Source of the DNA: Candidatus Omnitrophota bacterium
GTDB taxonomy: Bacteria > Omnitrophota > Gorgyraeia > Zapsychrales > Fredricksoniimonadaceae
NCBI GenBank assembly: GCA_017987425.1
Contig: JAGNTT010000003.1
Coordinates: 1 to 31,968 of the forward strand
Direction of reading: 5' to 3'
Length of the DNA stretch: 31,968 bases
A model generated the notes under the pieces. It was not told the DNA's origin, did no database searches, and saw only the letters and a program-made list of their open reading frames with translations. A program made the position numbers and the translations under genes. Position 1 is the stretch's first letter, and each line of letters opens with the position of its first letter. Of the stretch, positions 1-6,920 are shown piece by piece.

Positions 1-483
1 CGCGCGGTTGTGAGTAACCCTGAGCTGATTCTTAAGTTCATTGCTACATCAAAACCTTATCTGGATGCTATCGCAACTATTCCGGATTTTCAGAAAGCAT
101 TTCCTGAGCGCATTCAGTCGGGGTTCCGGGACAGTTACAAGCTGCTTGTTTTAAGTTATTTTCATTTGCAGCAGTATGACCGCCTGCTTGGGGCGGCACA
201 AACGGCAGTCAATCAGAAGCTTGATAACGACGGGTTTTTCTACTATTATCTGGGAGTCGGCGCGTACTATGCCCGAAAATTTGAGCCGGCTGTGGCATAT
301 CTTCAGAAAAGCCTGGAGCAGAAGCCAGACGCTGCCGAGTCATATTATTACCTTGGGCTTGTATTAAAAGAGATGGGAAATGAACCGCTGGCAGCCGGGG
401 CGCTGCAAAAGGCCAAAAGTTTGGAAGACTTAAAAGGCACCAGCTACAGCGATTTAAAACATATCAAATTAAGAATTCTTTGA
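1..483 (+). CDS. TPR-repeat protein, 5'-partial
   Basis: The reading frame is open from base 1, so the gene probably starts upstream; a GTG at position 10 is the first possible start inside the window. The visible 160 or so residues are helical and contain tetratricopeptide-like repeats, clearest in the second half (YYYLGVGAYYARKFEPAVAYL followed by AAESYYYLGLVLKEMGNEPLAAGAL has the TPR spacing of small, aromatic and Ala/Gly residues). TPRs are protein-interaction scaffolds. The gene ends 13 bp before rfbA, so it may be the tail of a longer glycan-related or assembly protein in the same operon, but its specific role cannot be told from this fragment. Confidence 0.75.
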   Translation, partial: RAVVSNPELILKFIATSKPYLDAIATIPDFQKAFPERIQSGFRDSYKLLVLSYFHLQQYDRLLGAAQTAVNQKLDNDGFFYYYLGVGAYYARKFEPAVAYLQKSLEQKPDAAESYYYLGLVLKEMGNEPLAAGALQKAKSLEDLKGTSYSDLKHIKLRIL

Positions 484-496
484 TTTCAGGGGGCGA

Positions 497-1363
497 ATGA
501 AGGGGGTCATACTGGCGGGCGGACGGGCATTGAGGCTATACCCCATCACCAAAGGGATCAGCAAACAGCTCTTGCCCATTTATGATAAACCGATGATTTA
601 TTATCCGCTTTCTGTCCTCATGCTCGCCGGCATCAAGGATATCCTCATTATTTCGACCAAGGAAGCTATCCCTGCCTTCAAGAAATTGCTTGGCGACGGA
701 TCGGATTACGGTATCACTCTTACGTATGCCGAACAGAAGAAGCCCCGCGGCCTCGCGGATGCATTTATCGTCGGTGAAGAGTTTATAGGCCGCGATTCCG
801 TGGCTTTAATTCTGGGAGACAATATCTTCTTCGGTAACGGGCTTCCTGATCTTTTGCGCGATGCGGTCAGCATCGGCGAAGGCGCGACGATTTTTGGATA
901 TTATGTCGGAGATCCGCGGCAGTACGGGGTTATCGAGACGGATAAGGACGGCCGCATCCGTTCGATCGAGGAAAAGCCGGCCAAGCCGAAATCCAACTGG
1001 GCTGTGACAGGATTGTATTTTTTCGACAACGATGTTGTCAAGATCGCCAAGAAAGTCAGGCCTTCTAAAAGGGGAGAGCTTGAGATCGTCGATGTACTGC
1101 GCGCTTATCTGGATCGCGAAGAGCTAAATTTGAAATTGATGGGGCGCGGTTACGCCTGGCTCGACACCGGGACATACGGTTCGCTTCTGGATGCGTCGAT
1201 GTTCATTCGGACCATTGAAGAGCGTCAGGGCCTCAAGGTCGGATGTGTGGAGGAAGTCGCTTACCGGATGGATTTTATCAGTGATAAAAAATTAAAATCG
1301 TTGGCTCAAGACATCAACACAAGTTACGGGGAATATTTGCTGAATATTCTAAAAACAGGATAA
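497..1363 (+). CDS. rfbA: Glucose-1-phosphate thymidylyltransferase
   Basis: Makes dTDP-glucose from glucose-1-phosphate and dTTP, the first step of dTDP-L-rhamnose and related deoxysugar synthesis, in the cytoplasm. The 288-residue length is normal for RmlA/RfbA. Seen: N-terminal nucleotide loop LAGG at 6-9, the family block SKQLLPIYDKPMIYYPLS, the metal-site motif LGDN, the EEKPAKPKS block and AWLDTGT near the sugar site. The loop reads GGRALRL where the family usually has GGSGTRL, so one glycine is Ala and a Thr is Leu. The ATG at 497 has a G-rich stretch immediately upstream. The stop is 20 bp before the rfbB ATG, so the two are probably one operon. rfbC and rfbD are not visible. Confidence 0.95.
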   Translation: MKGVILAGGRALRLYPITKGISKQLLPIYDKPMIYYPLSVLMLAGIKDILIISTKEAIPAFKKLLGDGSDYGITLTYAEQKKPRGLADAFIVGEEFIGRDSVALILGDNIFFGNGLPDLLRDAVSIGEGATIFGYYVGDPRQYGVIETDKDGRIRSIEEKPAKPKSNWAVTGLYFFDNDVVKIAKKVRPSKRGELEIVDVLRAYLDREELNLKLMGRGYAWLDTGTYGSLLDASMFIRTIEERQGLKVGCVEEVAYRMDFISDKKLKSLAQDINTSYGEYLLNILKTG

Positions 1364-1383
1364 CTTTGGAGGGATTTCATCGC

Positions 1384-2385
1384 ATGACAAAATCATCACG
1401 TATCCTTGTGACCGGCGGGGCGGGGTTTATCGGCAGTGAATTTGTGCGTCAGGCCGTTGCCCAGGGTTTTAAAGTGTTTATTGTGGATGCATTGACATAT
1501 GCCGGCGATCTGGAGCGTTTGAAAGCCCTGAAAGGGAAATTCGGTTTTCTTAAAGCCGACATTAATGACGTTAAGAAAATTACGGCGGCGATCAAGAAAT
1601 TCAAGCCGTGGACGGTCGTTAATTTTGCGGCGGAAACGCATGTGGACCGCAGTATTCTTGACGGACGTGAAGTGGTCCGTACCAACGTGGTGGGTACGCA
1701 AAATCTGATCGAAATGGCGCGGTCTTGCGGTATCGAGCGTTTCGTCCATGTCTCAACCGATGAGGTATACGGCGAAATCGAGACCGGTCATTTTTATGAG
1801 ACGACCCCGCTCAATCCCAGTTCGCCATACTCGGCGGCGAAAGCGGCGGCCGATCTCCTCATTAAGTCCTACGCGCGCACCTATCAGTTTCCGGCCATTC
1901 TTGTCAGGCCTTCGAACAACTATGGACCATGGCAATACCCGGAAAAGTTCGTTCCTGTCATCATTTACAAAGCATTGAAGAACCAGAAAATTCCCATTTA
2001 CGGTCACGGCTTGAACGTCCGCGAATGGCTTTACGTCTCGGATTGTGCCGGAGCTATTCTCACAATTGTTAAAAAAGGAAAGATAGGGGAAACTTATAAT
2101 GTGAGCTCGGGGCATGAACGGACGAATATTCTTGTCGTGGAAACGCTGCTAGAAATTCTCGGAAAACCAAAAAGTCTGATCGAGTATGTGAAAGACCGTC
2201 CCGGTCATGACATGCGTTATGCTCTAAATTTTGATAAAATCCGTCGGGAATTGGGCTGGGCGCCGCAGGTTAATTTTCAAGAGGGGATGACGAGGACGGC
2301 CGAACATTACAAATCGAATGTTAAATGGCTCAATAAAAAAGTTTCTTATCTTCAGTCATACTGGAAAAAAGTTTATAAGAAATAA
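1384..2385 (+). CDS. rfbB: dTDP-glucose 4,6-dehydratase
   Basis: Converts dTDP-glucose to dTDP-4-keto-6-deoxyglucose, the second step of deoxysugar synthesis. It is an extended short-chain dehydrogenase: NAD-binding TGGAGFIGS close to the N terminus, the dehydratase triad in STDEVYGE (T125, D126, E127), catalytic Y149 and K153 in PYSAAKAAAD, and the RPSNNYGP and GHDMRYA blocks. The frame can be extended to a TTG at 1366, but a strong ribosome site GGAGGG (1368-1373) lies inside that extension and 10 bp before the ATG at 1384, so 1384 is chosen (333 residues). It follows rfbA directly. The gene ends ahead of an intergenic region holding a terminator at 2522-2575. Confidence 0.95.
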   Translation: MTKSSRILVTGGAGFIGSEFVRQAVAQGFKVFIVDALTYAGDLERLKALKGKFGFLKADINDVKKITAAIKKFKPWTVVNFAAETHVDRSILDGREVVRTNVVGTQNLIEMARSCGIERFVHVSTDEVYGEIETGHFYETTPLNPSSPYSAAKAAADLLIKSYARTYQFPAILVRPSNNYGPWQYPEKFVPVIIYKALKNQKIPIYGHGLNVREWLYVSDCAGAILTIVKKGKIGETYNVSSGHERTNILVVETLLEILGKPKSLIEYVKDRPGHDMRYALNFDKIRRELGWAPQVNFQEGMTRTAEHYKSNVKWLNKKVSYLQSYWKKVYKK

Positions 2386-2443
2386 AGTCATTTTCGACGT
2401 ATTTCTGACATATTTTGTTGAGATTAGAAGATATAGAAAATAT

Positions 2444-2472
2444 TTGACTATTAGTTGTGTTGTTGGTAATCT
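2444..2472 (+). promoter_or_regulatory. Candidate sigma70 promoter
   Basis: TTGACT at 2444-2449 and TAATCT at 2467-2472 with a 17-bp spacer. The -35 box is strong and the -10 box moderate. Transcription would start near 2479 and meet the terminator at 2522-2575, so the product is either a short RNA or an attenuated leader for the gene at 2627. The block TATTTGACTATTAGTT is nearly repeated at the csp promoter (see 4560-4588). Confidence 0.45.
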
Positions 2473-2521
2473 TATCCGGTGTTTAAAGGGCTCAGATGTC
2501 CTTTATTGGCGCTTCAGGCGA

Positions 2522-2575
2522 CCCAGCATTGATTCCACCGAATGGACACAGCGTGGAAACGATGTTGGGTTTTTT
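2522..2575 (+). terminator. Intrinsic terminator between rfbB and DUF4914 gene
   Basis: CCCAGCATTG (2522-2531) pairs with CGATGTTGGG (2560-2569) over 10 bp with two G-U pairs. Inside it TTCCAC (2533-2538) pairs with GTGGAA (2553-2558). Six T residues follow at 2570-2575. It can end the rfb transcript or act as an attenuator of the next gene. Confidence 0.75.
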
Positions 2576-2626
2576 ATAAGTTCTCTAAATAGAGTATAAA
2601 AACTTGTTTGTTAACAGATTGAACCG

Positions 2627-4528
2627 ATGAAAAACGCAATTCCAAAATCCTCCGCATCGTTATGGGAATCCATGGTTCTGCCGCCAGATCTTGTCCGTGT
2701 ACTCAGTCAGGCCAAGAGTATTACCATTCCGCAAAATAAAGAAGAATTGATTGAACTGTCCTTGGGTGGGCAGGGCGCCGATTCATTCGATGTCAAGTAT
2801 GAGGTCCCCGGCCAAGGCGTTGTCACAGAAGCGACTGTCGTACGCTGCCGTAACGGTCTTGCCGCGAACTATCCCGACAAATATATGCGCCGCCGCGATC
2901 CCGACAGTATGATCATTGCGGACGACAATCCGACCGACAAAACCCATTTCAACGAAAAATTCAAGGTTCCTTTTCAGGAATTCCGTACATCTGTCCTCGA
3001 CTGGTTTAAAGGCCAGGATCTGATTCTTTTGCCTTTCTATGCCGGCGGCGATTATCTCGGGTATGCTTCGCTTATGGTGGCGCCTAAAAACGCGGCGTTT
3101 TTTGCCTGCGCTTTATCGGACATCCAGGGTATGGTTCCTCAGGCAGATATTCCAGAGGGTTATGCGCCGGGTTCTGTCATTTATGTCGCGCCGCCGTTCC
3201 GTCATACCCACTGCAACGGCAAACAGTATGTCGTTCACAACCGCACCGAAAAAATTCATGAGCTTTTTTCTTTGAATCTTTATCCCGGTCCGAGTGCCAA
3301 AAAAGGCGTTTACGGTTTTCTGCTTTCTTTGGGTGAGCAGGAGGGGTGGGTCACTATTCACGGCGCCACGGTCCAGATTACAACTCCGTATGACAACCAA
3401 TTGACCATCGTGCACGAAGGTGCTTCCGGCGGCGGTAAAAGCGAAATGCTTCAGTATCCGCACCGCGAACCCGACGGGCGTCTGCTTCTAGGTGAGAATA
3501 TTATTTCGCAGGAACGACGCTACATACCTCTTTTTCAGGGATGTTCGCTCCGTCCAGTTACCGACGACATGGCGCTTTGCCATCCAAATTTTCAAAACGG
3601 CAGCAAGAAGCTCGTCGTGGCTGACGCGGAAAAGGGATGGTTCGTGCGCGTCAATCACATCACGCATTACGGGGTCGATGCCTATCTTGAAAACTTGACT
3701 ATTAATCCAAGTTCCCCTCTGACTTTTTTAAATATGTATGCTGTGCCGCAGGCTACGTGTCTGATTTGGGAACATATTGAAGACGAGCCCGGTTCTCCAT
3801 GTCCGAACCCCCGCGTCATCATGCCTCGCAGCGTCGTTCCTAACATCGTCAATGAGCCGGTCGAAGTTAACATCCGCAGTTTTGGTGTGCGTACACCGCC
3901 GTGTACCAAAGAACATCCTACGTATGGAATTCTGGGATTGCTGCACATAATCCCTCCGTCGCTGGCATGGCTTTGGCGTCTGGTTTCTCCGCGCGGGCAT
4001 GCCAATCCGAGTATCACAGATACGACGGGGATGAGCAGCGAGGGTGTTGGGTCTTATTGGCCTTTTGCCACCGGCCGTCGAGTAGATCAGGCTAACTTGC
4101 TTTTAAAGCAAATTGTTCAAACACCTCAGACACGCTATACTCTTTCACCTAATCAGCATGTTGGCGCCTGGCAGACCGGATTTATGACGCAATGGATTGC
4201 TCGTGAATATTTGGCCCGACGAGGAAGTTCGCGTTTTAAACCAGAGCAGCTTCAACCTGCACGCTGTCCGCTTTTGGGGCATGCGTTGTATTCGATGCAA
4301 GTTGAAGGTTCGGCTATCCCGCGCGATTTTCTACAGGTCAATACTCAGCCGGAAGTCGGCGATACGGGTTATGATGAAGGTGCCAAAATCCTCACACAAT
4401 TCTTCCACAAAGAACTCAAGCCTTATCTTTCGGAAAGGGATCTTCTTCCTTTGGGCCGGAAAATTATTGATTGCTGTATCGCCGGAGGGTCTGTCCGCGA
4501 TTACGAAGGTTTGATCATTTCCGAGTAA
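2627..4528 (+). CDS. DUF4914 family P-loop protein (PCK/HPr-kinase-like)
   Basis: A 633-residue soluble protein recognised as DUF4914-like from its length and sequence character; the biochemical role of the family is not known to me. A perfect P-loop GASGGGKS lies at 265-272 and is followed by Glu. The resulting GxSGxGKSE pattern matches HPr kinase and is close to the ATP-type PEP carboxykinase loop, so a PCK-like nucleotide-binding fold is a reasonable inference. The region before it (VTIHGATVQI...LTIVHEGAS) looks like the beta-rich lead-in to that loop. There are no membrane segments or signal peptide. No Shine-Dalgarno is visible before the ATG at 2627; a TATAAA at 2595-2600 may serve as a -10. 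The following genes encode a cold-shock protein and a likely FMN barrel. Confidence 0.85.
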   Translation: MKNAIPKSSASLWESMVLPPDLVRVLSQAKSITIPQNKEELIELSLGGQGADSFDVKYEVPGQGVVTEATVVRCRNGLAANYPDKYMRRRDPDSMIIADDNPTDKTHFNEKFKVPFQEFRTSVLDWFKGQDLILLPFYAGGDYLGYASLMVAPKNAAFFACALSDIQGMVPQADIPEGYAPGSVIYVAPPFRHTHCNGKQYVVHNRTEKIHELFSLNLYPGPSAKKGVYGFLLSLGEQEGWVTIHGATVQITTPYDNQLTIVHEGASGGGKSEMLQYPHREPDGRLLLGENIISQERRYIPLFQGCSLRPVTDDMALCHPNFQNGSKKLVVADAEKGWFVRVNHITHYGVDAYLENLTINPSSPLTFLNMYAVPQATCLIWEHIEDEPGSPCPNPRVIMPRSVVPNIVNEPVEVNIRSFGVRTPPCTKEHPTYGILGLLHIIPPSLAWLWRLVSPRGHANPSITDTTGMSSEGVGSYWPFATGRRVDQANLLLKQIVQTPQTRYTLSPNQHVGAWQTGFMTQWIAREYLARRGSSRFKPEQLQPARCPLLGHALYSMQVEGSAIPRDFLQVNTQPEVGDTGYDEGAKILTQFFHKELKPYLSERDLLPLGRKIIDCCIAGGSVRDYEGLIISE

Positions 4529-4559
4529 TAACACTATATAAACATATTCATATATTTAT

Positions 4560-4588
4560 TTGACTTTTAGTTCCCAAGGGGCTATGCT
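4560..4588 (+). promoter_or_regulatory. Sigma70 promoter of the cold-shock gene
   Basis: TTGACT at 4560-4565 and TATGCT at 4583-4588, spacer 17 bp. The predicted start near 4595 gives a leader of about 145 nt before the csp ATG, similar in length to the regulated leaders of known cold-shock genes. Confidence 0.65.
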
Positions 4589-4594
4589 TACTCT

Positions 4595-4739
4595 AGTTGT
4601 AGAGTTGTAAAAGTGTTGAAAATAGTAACTATGTGCTTAGATATTTGTTGAGAATGCTGCATATGCTTCAAAGCGACGTTGTTATCTTTGCCGTGGATTA
4701 CTATTTCCAAGTTCATGTGGAAAGGAGGTAGTAAGTACC
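4595..4739 (+). promoter_or_regulatory. Long 5' leader of the cold-shock gene
   Basis: About 145 nt without a clear reading frame between the predicted transcription start and the csp ATG. At its 3' end TTTCCA (4704-4709) can pair with TGGAAA (4718-4723) around an 8-nt loop. The right arm overlaps the first bases of the ribosome site AAAGGAGGT (4721-4729). Known csp leaders act as RNA thermosensors; that this one does is inferred from position and length. Confidence 0.4.
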
Positions 4740-4940
4740 ATGGCAAAAGGTAAAGTAAAGTGGTTCGATAGCAAAAAAGGCTATGGCTTTATCGCTGCCG
4801 AAACGGGGGAAGATGTTTTCGTCCATTTCAGCGCGATCCAAGGCGATGGCTATAAGAGCTTAGACGAAGGCCAAGAAGTTGAATTCGAAGCCGAACGTGA
4901 TCAAAAAGGTCTTAAAGCTAAAAACGTTACAAAAGCGTAA
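4740..4940 (+). CDS. csp: CspA-family cold-shock protein
   Basis: A 66-residue single cold-shock domain protein that binds single-stranded RNA and DNA, acting as an RNA chaperone at low temperature or in fast growth. The sequence shows the family start KGKVKWFDSKKGYGFI with RNP1 (KGYGFI) and RNP2 (VFVHF), and the usual acidic C-terminal half. Length is standard. The ribosome site AAAGGAGGT (4721-4729) is one of the strongest in the window and sits 10 bp before the ATG. A sigma70 promoter with a 145-nt leader precedes the gene and a perfect 13-bp palindrome follows it at 4945-4974. Confidence 0.97.
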   Translation: MAKGKVKWFDSKKGYGFIAAETGEDVFVHFSAIQGDGYKSLDEGQEVEFEAERDQKGLKAKNVTKA

Positions 4941-4944
4941 AATC

Positions 4945-4974
4945 TTAAGCCCGGCGCGTTAGCGCCGGGCTTAA
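4945..4974 (+). terminator. Perfect hairpin after csp
   Basis: TTAAGCCCGGCGC (4945-4957) and its exact reverse complement (4962-4974) flank a GTTA loop. The 13-bp stem has a very GC-rich core. Only a poor U-tract follows (TCCTCT), so it may terminate imperfectly, protect the csp mRNA 3' end, or let part of transcription continue into the gene at 4993. Confidence 0.65.
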
Positions 4975-4992
4975 TCCTCTCAAGAGATCAAA

Positions 4993-6831
4993 GTGGATAG
5001 AAAACCTCATACCTTCCATATCCCTGTCATGGGGACAGGTTTCTCTATTGACACCCCTGTAAAAGTAGCAAAATACGGAATTTCTTCAGTCATTTCGCTT
5101 GTTGACGATTGTCTCATTGAAGAGATGCGTAAATACTACTGCCAGGTGACGGGGGAAGAGTACGTTCCGATTACCAAATATGACGAAGATTTTCGTGCCC
5201 GCCGCATCAAGGAATATCTCAATTTAATTGACCGTATCGTCCAGAAACAGTTTGCAGAGCTTAAAGCATCCGCTTTTGAAATCGGCACCGAAATCACAAA
5301 ATATTTCCGTCTGCTTCCGGAAGATTCTCCCCTTAAAAAACTTTACAGAACAATGTTGGCGACGAGCGATCCTCAGGAGAAGCAAAAACTGCAGGATGCA
5401 TTGCGCGCCTCTATCCGTCCCGGCGACATCAATGTCAATATCATGACCAAGCTGGACCGTAATAATTACGGGAAGGATAAAAAAGAACTTCCTCAAGAAT
5501 TTTCCGACGCGTTATCCGCGCTGCGTGGTTACGCTCAAAGCACACTTCATTCCGCCATTGTTTTTTCCGCCGGATTCAATCGACGTTTGTATGGATACAT
5601 CGAAGAGTTTAAGGATTTTTACGCGGATGCGGCCGGATATATTCAGAAGCGTGTAATCATCAAGGTGAGCGATTACCGTTCAGCCCTTATTCAGGGAAGA
5701 TTTTTGGCAAAAAAAGGCATATGGGTTTCGGAGTACCGAATCGAATCCGGGCTTAATTGCGGAGGCCATGCTTTTGCCACCGACGGGTATTTAATGGGTC
5801 CAATCCTCGAGGAATTCAAGGTCAAGCGTAAAGAATTGATTGACGGACTTCACGCGGTTTATAACGAAGCCTTAAAACTCAAACAAAAAATCGGTTTTCT
5901 GACCCCTCATCCCGTTGAGATCACTGCGCAGGGCGGCATCGGTACTGCAAAGGAAGATAGATATCTTCTCGATCATTATCAGCTCAACGGCACCGGATGG
6001 GCGACACCTTTTTTACTTGTTCCTGAAGTAACCAATGTGGATCCTGTGACGCTGGAAAAGCTGTGCGCAGCCCGGGAAGAAGATCTTTACCTGAGTCCGG
6101 TATCACCGCTTGGAGTTCCTTTCAATAATCTCCGTCATTCCGAAAGCGATCTGGAACGCGACCGCCGCATCGAAAATAGCCGTCCGGGAAGCGCGTGCCC
6201 CAAAGGTTATCTTGTTTCGAATACTGAATTTACTGACCAGCCCATCTGTACGGCTTCGAGGCAATATCAGAAATTGAAACTCGAGGAGTTGAACAGTCAG
6301 CACCTTGATCCTTTTGAATATAAAAAAGTGCTCGATAAAGTCTTGGCAAAGTCCTGCATTTGCAATGATCTTGCTGAGGGTGTTTTTATTAAGAACCGGA
6401 TGGGCAACCCGGCTCACAAACGTTTTTCTGCCGTTTGCCCTGGTCCGAACCTTGCTTACTTTTCGAAAATATGCACGCTCGAAGAGATGGCGGGTCATAT
6501 TTACGGACGGGAAAATGTTTTAAACGGCTCCTACCGTCCGCATATGTTCGTCAAAGAATTGAAAATGTATGTTGAATATTTTCTCAAAGAAGTTGCCAAT
6601 CATCTCGAAGAGCCCACCGAGAAACAACGCGTTTATCTCAAGGAGTTTTATAAAAATACTCTCGAAGGGATCGCGTATTATAAGAATTTGTTTCCTCAGA
6701 TGATCGAAGAGAGCCTCGAGTTCCGTTCCGCCATGCTGGCGGATATCGAACAATTCAGACAAACATTGGCGGATTGCTTCGAACGGAACCATTGCTTCAG
6801 CATCGTTAACCAGCCTGTAGAAGCGTCTTAA
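4993..6831 (+). CDS. Large protein, likely FMN-binding TIM barrel (nitronate monooxygenase-like)
   Basis: 612 residues, GTG start; an in-frame stop at 4972-4974 leaves no better start. I do not recognise a named family. The first strand (IPVMGTGFSIDTPVKVAKYG), LNCGGHAF around C256-H259 and AQGGIGTA around Q313-G317, followed by GWATPFLLVPE, have the order and look of the phosphate-binding end of FMN-dependent TIM barrels such as nitronate monooxygenase or FabK. A helical insertion of about 150 residues separates the first strand from the rest. The C-terminal third is cysteine-rich (CPKG, CIC, CPGPN), which could bind metal or Fe-S. There is no signal peptide or membrane segment. It lies 52 bp after csp across a hairpin and ends at a terminator (6856-6890). 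Confidence 0.8.
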   Translation: MDRKPHTFHIPVMGTGFSIDTPVKVAKYGISSVISLVDDCLIEEMRKYYCQVTGEEYVPITKYDEDFRARRIKEYLNLIDRIVQKQFAELKASAFEIGTEITKYFRLLPEDSPLKKLYRTMLATSDPQEKQKLQDALRASIRPGDINVNIMTKLDRNNYGKDKKELPQEFSDALSALRGYAQSTLHSAIVFSAGFNRRLYGYIEEFKDFYADAAGYIQKRVIIKVSDYRSALIQGRFLAKKGIWVSEYRIESGLNCGGHAFATDGYLMGPILEEFKVKRKELIDGLHAVYNEALKLKQKIGFLTPHPVEITAQGGIGTAKEDRYLLDHYQLNGTGWATPFLLVPEVTNVDPVTLEKLCAAREEDLYLSPVSPLGVPFNNLRHSESDLERDRRIENSRPGSACPKGYLVSNTEFTDQPICTASRQYQKLKLEELNSQHLDPFEYKKVLDKVLAKSCICNDLAEGVFIKNRMGNPAHKRFSAVCPGPNLAYFSKICTLEEMAGHIYGRENVLNGSYRPHMFVKELKMYVEYFLKEVANHLEEPTEKQRVYLKEFYKNTLEGIAYYKNLFPQMIEESLEFRSAMLADIEQFRQTLADCFERNHCFSIVNQPVEAS

Positions 6832-6855
6832 ATTTATCAAATTGACTGATCTTTT

Positions 6856-6890
6856 GGCATGACCGGAGTAAAGGTCACTGCCGTTTTATT
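6856..6890 (+). terminator. Intrinsic terminator
   Basis: GGCATGACC (6856-6864) pairs with GGTCACTGCC (6873-6882), with one bulged C and an 8-nt loop, followed by GTTTTATTT. It lies 24 bp after the stop of the gene at 4993-6831. Confidence 0.65.
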
Positions 6891-6920
6891 TATAAAAATC
6901 CCTAAAGAAAGCTATCGATT

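Noticed and set aside
2318..2599. 93-codon frame across the rfbB end and the following gap
   Set aside because: It starts inside rfbB in another frame and covers the promoter and intrinsic terminator at 2444-2575; no ribosome site.
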